Positions 60,495 through 64,000 of a DNA stretch of 64,000 nucleotides are shown one piece after another (the stretch's first letter is position 1; every line of letters starts with the position of its first letter). The notes beneath the pieces were generated by a model, which did no database searches, was not told the origin of the DNA, and saw only the letters and a program-made list of their open reading frames with translations. Origin of the DNA: Clostridia bacterium (lineage in GTDB: Bacteria; Bacillota; Clostridia; Christensenellales; CAG-138); assembly GCA_017448545.1 (NCBI GenBank), contig JAFSLH010000001.1:62001-126000 (forward strand). The letters are read 5' to 3'. The position numbers were made by a program, and so were the translations under genes.

Positions 60495-60500
60495 ATTATA
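60495..60500 (-). promoter_or_regulatory. -10 box of the lipoprotein gene
   Basis: A perfect TATAAT on the minus strand lies 48 bases before the start codon. No good -35 is found at 16-18 bp, so only the -10 is called. Confidence 0.45.
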
Positions 60501-60543
60501 CCGCATTTTCCGAAAAATGGTTGCACCTTTTTGCAAAATCATT

Positions 60544-60573
60544 TTGACAAATGCGTCGATGCATGTATATACT
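60544..60573 (+). promoter_or_regulatory. Promoter of the ABC exporter gene
   Basis: A perfect TTGACA (60544-60549) and TATACT (60568-60573) are 18 bp apart, about 70 bases before the start codon. Confidence 0.75.
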
Positions 60574-60642
60574 GAATCCAAGACGGCGGGGAAGCGTGTT
60601 TCCTGTCCGGCGTTACGGTTCAGAGTTCAGAATGGAGCTGCT

Positions 60643-62385
60643 ATGAAAAAAGATTATTCCAAAAACGGAATTCAGGTGTTTGCGTCCTACTTCGGACCGC
60701 ATCGGAAGCTGTTTGCGATCGACATGCTGTGCGCGGCGCTCGTGGCGGTCGTGGACCTGGTCTTTCCGATGGTATCGCGGCGGGCGATGCAGACGCTTTT
60801 GCCGGAGCGGCAATTCGGTTTGTTCTTCGGCGTGATCGCGTTTCTGCTCGTCGCCTATCTCATAAAGGGCCTTCTGCATTATGTCATCATCGTCTTGGGC
60901 CACGGCATGGGCGTGCTGGTCGAGGCCGATATGCGAAAGGACGTCTTTACGCATATCGAGAGTCTCAGCTTTTCGTACTTCGACAAGAACCGCACCGGTT
61001 CGCTGATGTCCCGCGTGACGAACGACCTGTTCGACATTACGGAACTGGCGCACCACGGGCCGGAAAACCTGCTGATCTGCTCGGTGACGATCCTCGGCGC
61101 GATCGTTCTGATGTTTCTGATCCGTTGGGAGCTTGCGCTGGTGATCACGATCCTGCTTCCGCTTTTGATGTGGTTCACGCTTGCGCAGCGCGCGTCCATG
61201 CGGAAAGCGAGCATCGACGTGCGCGCGAAGACGGCGGAGATCAACGCGGCGATCGAAAGCGGCATCAGCGGCGTGCGGACGGCAAAGGCGTTTGCGAACG
61301 AGGAGGAGGAAGGCCGCAAGTTCGACGAGGCGAACGGCATCTTCAAGACCGCGAAAAAGGAATACTACCGCGCAATGGGCCGCTACCACAGCGGCATGGA
61401 GTTCTCCACGAGCGCGCTGCAGGTCGTTGTGATCGGCGTCGGCGGCGCAATGATCATGCTCGGCCGGATGGACTATATCGACCTGATTACGTTCACGCTC
61501 TACGTTTCGGCGTTTCTGAATCCGCTGCGAAAGCTGGTGAACTTCATGGAGCAGCTTACGCAGGGTTCGGCCGGGTTCGAACGGTTCCTCGAAATCATGC
61601 GGACGGAACCGGAAATCCGGGACGCGGACGACGCGAAGGAGCTCCAAAATGTCCGGGGCGAAGTGCGGTTCGACCACGTCAGCTTCCGGTATCAGACCTC
61701 CGGCGAAGTGCTGCACGATATCAACCTTACCGTGCATCCGGGCGAAAGCCTCGCGCTGGTCGGGCCGTCCGGCGGCGGAAAAACGACGCTGTGCCACCTC
61801 TTGCCGCGGTTTTATGACGTAACGGAAGGCTCGGTCAGCATCGACGGGCTGGACGTGCGCGCGGTCACGCAGGACAGTCTGCACCGCGCGATCGGGATCA
61901 TCCAGCAGGACGTGTTCATGTTCGCCGGAACGGTGCGCGAGAACATCCGCTACGGCCGACCGGACGCGACGGACGAAGAAGTCGTGGAGGCGGCAATCCG
62001 CGCCGAAATCCATAACGAGATCATGCAGATGCCCGACGGCTACGATACCTATATCGGCGAGCGCGGCGTGCGGCTGTCCGGCGGCCAGAAGCAGCGCGTC
62101 AGCATCGCGCGTGTGTTCCTGAAAAATCCGCCGATCCTGATCCTCGACGAAGCGACGAGCGCGCTCGACAGCGTGACCGAGCAGCGCATCCAGGCGAGTC
62201 TCGATGCGCTCAGCGTGGGCCGGACGAGCATCATCATCGCGCACCGGCTGTCCACGGTGCGGAACGCGACCCGCATTGCGGTGATCGAGGGCGAACGGAT
62301 CGTCGAGATGGGAACGCACGAAGAACTGATGGCGCGCGACAGCGTCTATAAGCGGCTGCGGATGGCGCAGGCGCTGCAGGAATAA
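60643..62385 (+). CDS. ABC transporter, fused membrane and ATPase domains (MsbA/BmrA type)
   Basis: A 580-residue half-transporter that likely works as homodimer or with an unseen partner. The six-helix membrane domain covers about residues 20-320, with the coupling motif FSYFDKNRTGSLMSRVTND near 105. The ATPase domain has Walker A GPSGGGKTTLCHLLP near 372, the Q-loop QQDVFMFAGTVRENIRYG, the signature LSGGQKQRVSIARV near 478, Walker B ILILDEATSALD, and the His of IIAHRLST. ATG 60643 follows GGAGC. Substrate unknown (lipids or drugs are usual). Confidence 0.93.
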   Translation: MKKDYSKNGIQVFASYFGPHRKLFAIDMLCAALVAVVDLVFPMVSRRAMQTLLPERQFGLFFGVIAFLLVAYLIKGLLHYVIIVLGHGMGVLVEADMRKDVFTHIESLSFSYFDKNRTGSLMSRVTNDLFDITELAHHGPENLLICSVTILGAIVLMFLIRWELALVITILLPLLMWFTLAQRASMRKASIDVRAKTAEINAAIESGISGVRTAKAFANEEEEGRKFDEANGIFKTAKKEYYRAMGRYHSGMEFSTSALQVVVIGVGGAMIMLGRMDYIDLITFTLYVSAFLNPLRKLVNFMEQLTQGSAGFERFLEIMRTEPEIRDADDAKELQNVRGEVRFDHVSFRYQTSGEVLHDINLTVHPGESLALVGPSGGGKTTLCHLLPRFYDVTEGSVSIDGLDVRAVTQDSLHRAIGIIQQDVFMFAGTVRENIRYGRPDATDEEVVEAAIRAEIHNEIMQMPDGYDTYIGERGVRLSGGQKQRVSIARVFLKNPPILILDEATSALDSVTEQRIQASLDALSVGRTSIIIAHRLSTVRNATRIAVIEGERIVEMGTHEELMARDSVYKRLRMAQALQE

Positions 62386-62400
62386 CAGCATACACCGGAC

Positions 62401-62427
62401 AAAGCGGGCCGAACGGTTCGCTTTTTT
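62401..62427 (+). terminator. Terminator after the ABC exporter
   Basis: AAGCGGGCC pairs with GGTTCGCTT (two G-U pairs) over GAAC and is followed by a run of T's. It separates the exporter from the rnf operon. Confidence 0.8.
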
Positions 62428-62469
62428 GTATGATTATTCGGTTATTTTTTACAGAATCGCCGTTTTTCC

Positions 62470-62498
62470 TTTACAAATGCTTTATAATCTGCTACACT
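62470..62498 (+). promoter_or_regulatory. Possible promoter of the rnf operon
   Basis: TTTACA (62470-62475) and TACACT (62493-62498) are 17 bp apart. A stronger-looking TATAAT (62483-62488) and a TATGAT (62503-62508) lie close by but lack well-placed -35 boxes. The true start cannot be fixed from sequence alone. Confidence 0.4.
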
Positions 62499-62521
62499 CT
62501 GTTATGATAGGTCAACATGGT

Positions 62522-62546
62522 GCAGTATGCCCTTGCGGCATGCTGC
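62522..62546 (+). promoter_or_regulatory. Leader hairpin before rnfC
   Basis: GCAGTATGCC (62522-62531) pairs with GGCATGCTGC (62537-62546) with one G-U pair. It lies in the leader, about 20 bases before the GGGGGGAG ribosome site, and could affect translation or mRNA stability. Confidence 0.5.
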
Positions 62547-62578
62547 GTCGGAACCAAGAAAAAAGGGGGGAGTGAACG

Positions 62579-63931
62579 GTGAAGGACACGTTTCGCGGCG
62601 GCGTACACCCGAGAGAGCGGAAGTCTCTGAGTCGGGAAATGCCGCTGCGCGTTTACAACGCAGTCGGAGAGATGGTCTTTCCGCTTGCGCAGCACATCGG
62701 AAAGCCTGCAAAGGCAATCGTGAAGAAGGGAGACACGGTGACCGTCGGTCAGTGCATCGCGGAAGCGGACGGCTTTGTTTCCGCGAATGTGATCTGCTCC
62801 TGCTCCGGAAAGGTTAAGGCGGTTGAAAAGCGCCGCACGATTTCCGGCGCGATGCAGGAATGCGTCGTGGTCGAAAACGACGGGCTGTATACCGGGACGA
62901 GCGATTACAGCGTGCGCGACAATCCGGATGCGCTGTCCGTGGAGGAGATCATTGCGCGCGTCAAGGCGGCTGGCATCATCGGGCTCGGCGGCGCGGGCTT
63001 CCCGACGCACGTCAAGCTGATGCCGAAAACGCCTCTCGGCGTAAAGTACCTGATCGCGAACGGCGCGGAGTGCGAACCGTACATCACCTGCAACGATCAG
63101 CTGATGCGCGCGTATTCGGACGAGATCATCGAGGGCATGGAGATCGTTCTGAAAGTTTTCCCGAACGCGGAAGGCGTCGTAGCGATCGAGTCGAACAAGC
63201 CCGAAGCGATCGCTGCCATGGAAAAGGCCGTGCAGGGGCACGACCGCATCCGCGTCATGGCGCTGCGCACCAAGTACCCGCAGGGCGGCGAGCGCAGCCT
63301 GATCAAGGCGATTGCCGGGATCGACTATCCCGTGACGAAGCTGCCCGCCGACGTCGGCTGCATCGTTGACAACGTCGGAACGCTGTACGCAATCCGGCAG
63401 GCCGTTCTGTATCGCGAGCCGCTGTTCCGGCATCCGCTGACCGTGACCGGCGAAGCGATTGCAAACCCGTGCAATTTCATCGTGCGGGACGGCACGAGCT
63501 TTGCGGAGTTGATTCAGGCAGCAGGCGGATTCAAAGACGGAAAGGAAGCGGTCAAGATCCTGTCCGGCGGCCCGATGATGGGCGTTTCGGTCAGCTCGAT
63601 CGACGTTCCCGTGACGAAAACGACCAATGCGATCACTGCGCTGACGGAGGACGCCGTCGAGCGCGCCGAACGGCAAATGACCGCGTGTTTGCATTGCGGC
63701 AGATGCACGACGGTCTGCCCGAGCGGTCTGATGCCGCAGATGATGGCGGAAGCCGCCGAGATCCGGGACTATGACCGGTACGAAAAGAAACTGTACGGTC
63801 TGGACTGCGTTGCGTGCGGTTCCTGCACCTATATCTGTCCGGCAAAACGGCCTTTGACGCAGACGTTCAAGCAGATCAAGGCGGAGATCATGGCACGGAA
63901 GCGTGCGGCAGCAGCGGGAGGGAACAAATGA
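62579..63931 (+). CDS. rnfC: Rnf complex subunit RnfC
   Basis: NADH-binding peripheral subunit of the ferredoxin:NAD+ oxidoreductase (Rnf), which couples electron flow to Na+ or H+ transport. An N-terminal RnfC barrel-hybrid segment (residues 1-100) is followed by the FMN/NADH-binding domain with GLGGAGFPTHVKL near 138 and NGAECEPYITCND near 161. Two [4Fe-4S] motifs are CLHCGRCTTVCP near 368 and CVACGSCTYICP near 407. At 450 residues it is normal. It starts at GTG 62579 behind GGGGGGAG. Its stop overlaps rnfD by four bases. Confidence 0.95.
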   Translation: MKDTFRGGVHPRERKSLSREMPLRVYNAVGEMVFPLAQHIGKPAKAIVKKGDTVTVGQCIAEADGFVSANVICSCSGKVKAVEKRRTISGAMQECVVVENDGLYTGTSDYSVRDNPDALSVEEIIARVKAAGIIGLGGAGFPTHVKLMPKTPLGVKYLIANGAECEPYITCNDQLMRAYSDEIIEGMEIVLKVFPNAEGVVAIESNKPEAIAAMEKAVQGHDRIRVMALRTKYPQGGERSLIKAIAGIDYPVTKLPADVGCIVDNVGTLYAIRQAVLYREPLFRHPLTVTGEAIANPCNFIVRDGTSFAELIQAAGGFKDGKEAVKILSGGPMMGVSVSSIDVPVTKTTNAITALTEDAVERAERQMTACLHCGRCTTVCPSGLMPQMMAEAAEIRDYDRYEKKLYGLDCVACGSCTYICPAKRPLTQTFKQIKAEIMARKRAAAAGGNK

Positions 63932-64000
63932 CAAACGCGTTGCATATTTCCTCCGGCCCGCATTTCCGCGACCGCTGGACGACCTCGTTCATCATGCATA
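63928..64000 (+). CDS. rnfD: Start of rnfD (cut by window edge)
   Basis: An open frame begins at ATG 63928, overlapping the rnfC stop, and runs off the window after 24 codons. The N-terminal residues (SSGPHFRDRWTTSFIM) match the family's usual SPH-h-r-x3-T start. Only the order after rnfC and this short stretch support the call; the rest of the rnf operon is outside the window. Confidence 0.8.
   Translation, partial: MTNALHISSGPHFRDRWTTSFIMH

Noticed and set aside
1..64000. tRNA, rRNA, CRISPR or phage genes
   Set aside because: I looked through all intergenic stretches and saw no cloverleaf, rRNA segment, spacer array or phage structural gene. Without a tool such as tRNAscan this is not absolute.

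Overview
The window looks like chromosome of a GC-rich, spore-forming anaerobic Firmicute of the Clostridia type, probably gut-associated. Evidence: Bacillus/Clostridium gene orders (ybeY-cdd-era-yqzL-recO; rimP-nusA-ylxR-ylxQ-infB-rbfA-nrnA-truB; ylxM-ffh-rpsP-khpA-rimM-trmD), sporulation-family genes (yqfC, yqfD, ytfJ/gerW, a SpoIID-domain protein), anaerobic energy genes (pyruvate phosphate dikinase, Na+-pumping oxaloacetate decarboxylase, Rnf complex), and strongly G/C-biased third codon positions. Species cannot be named from this sequence.

Layout. 1-4.8 kb: L-rhamnose catabolism (kinase lacking the usual C-terminus, an AraA/FucI-like isomerase, RhaD aldolase, FucO). 4.8-5.2 kb: gene-free segment with a cluster of small hairpins. 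5.2-6.9 kb: two-gene minimal Fe-S system (SufC/SufB-like). 7-12 kb: yqfC-yqfD-phoH-ybeY-cdd-era-yqzL-recO. 12-15 kb: ppdK. 15-19 kb (minus): plsX, rluB, D,D-carboxypeptidase, ytfJ, DUF2953. 19-22.4 kb: four-subunit oxaloacetate decarboxylase. 22.4-34 kb: pgsA and translation/transcription operons, then rplS. 34.4-37.7 kb: orphan response regulator and a cadC-cadA metal-efflux pair. 37.8-46 kb: lipid kinase, envelope proteins, trxB, nth, obg, yhbY, cdaA-cdaR. 46-50.7 kb: FAD protein, secreted SpoIID-dockerin protein, small minus-strand genes. 50.8-57.2 kb: YheO-type regulator, ygeY, ygeW, cysteine desulfurase, yedE, yedF-like, DUF3343 (a selenium/anaerobic nitrogen-compound set). 57.2-62.4 kb: DUF1508 protein, ABC transporter with GntR regulator, lipoprotein with two cystatin-like repeats, ABC exporter. 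62.5-64 kb: start of an rnf operon.

How it fits together. Rhamnose would be split to DHAP and lactaldehyde, the latter reduced to propanediol. PPDK, oxaloacetate decarboxylase and Rnf together imply pyrophosphate- and ion-gradient-based energy saving. The YgeY/YgeW and YedE/YedF/DUF3343/desulfurase genes are family hallmarks of selenium-dependent anaerobic catabolism.

The most unusual item is a ~230-bp dispersed element present twice (34136-34366 and 54114-54343), both times just after a stop codon and in the same orientation. It can fold into an enclosed multi-hairpin structure. Two of its stems show compensatory base-pair changes between copies, and a further long-range pairing would form a pseudoknot. 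It encodes no protein. I could not identify it; it is either a structured RNA family or a structured MITE-like element.
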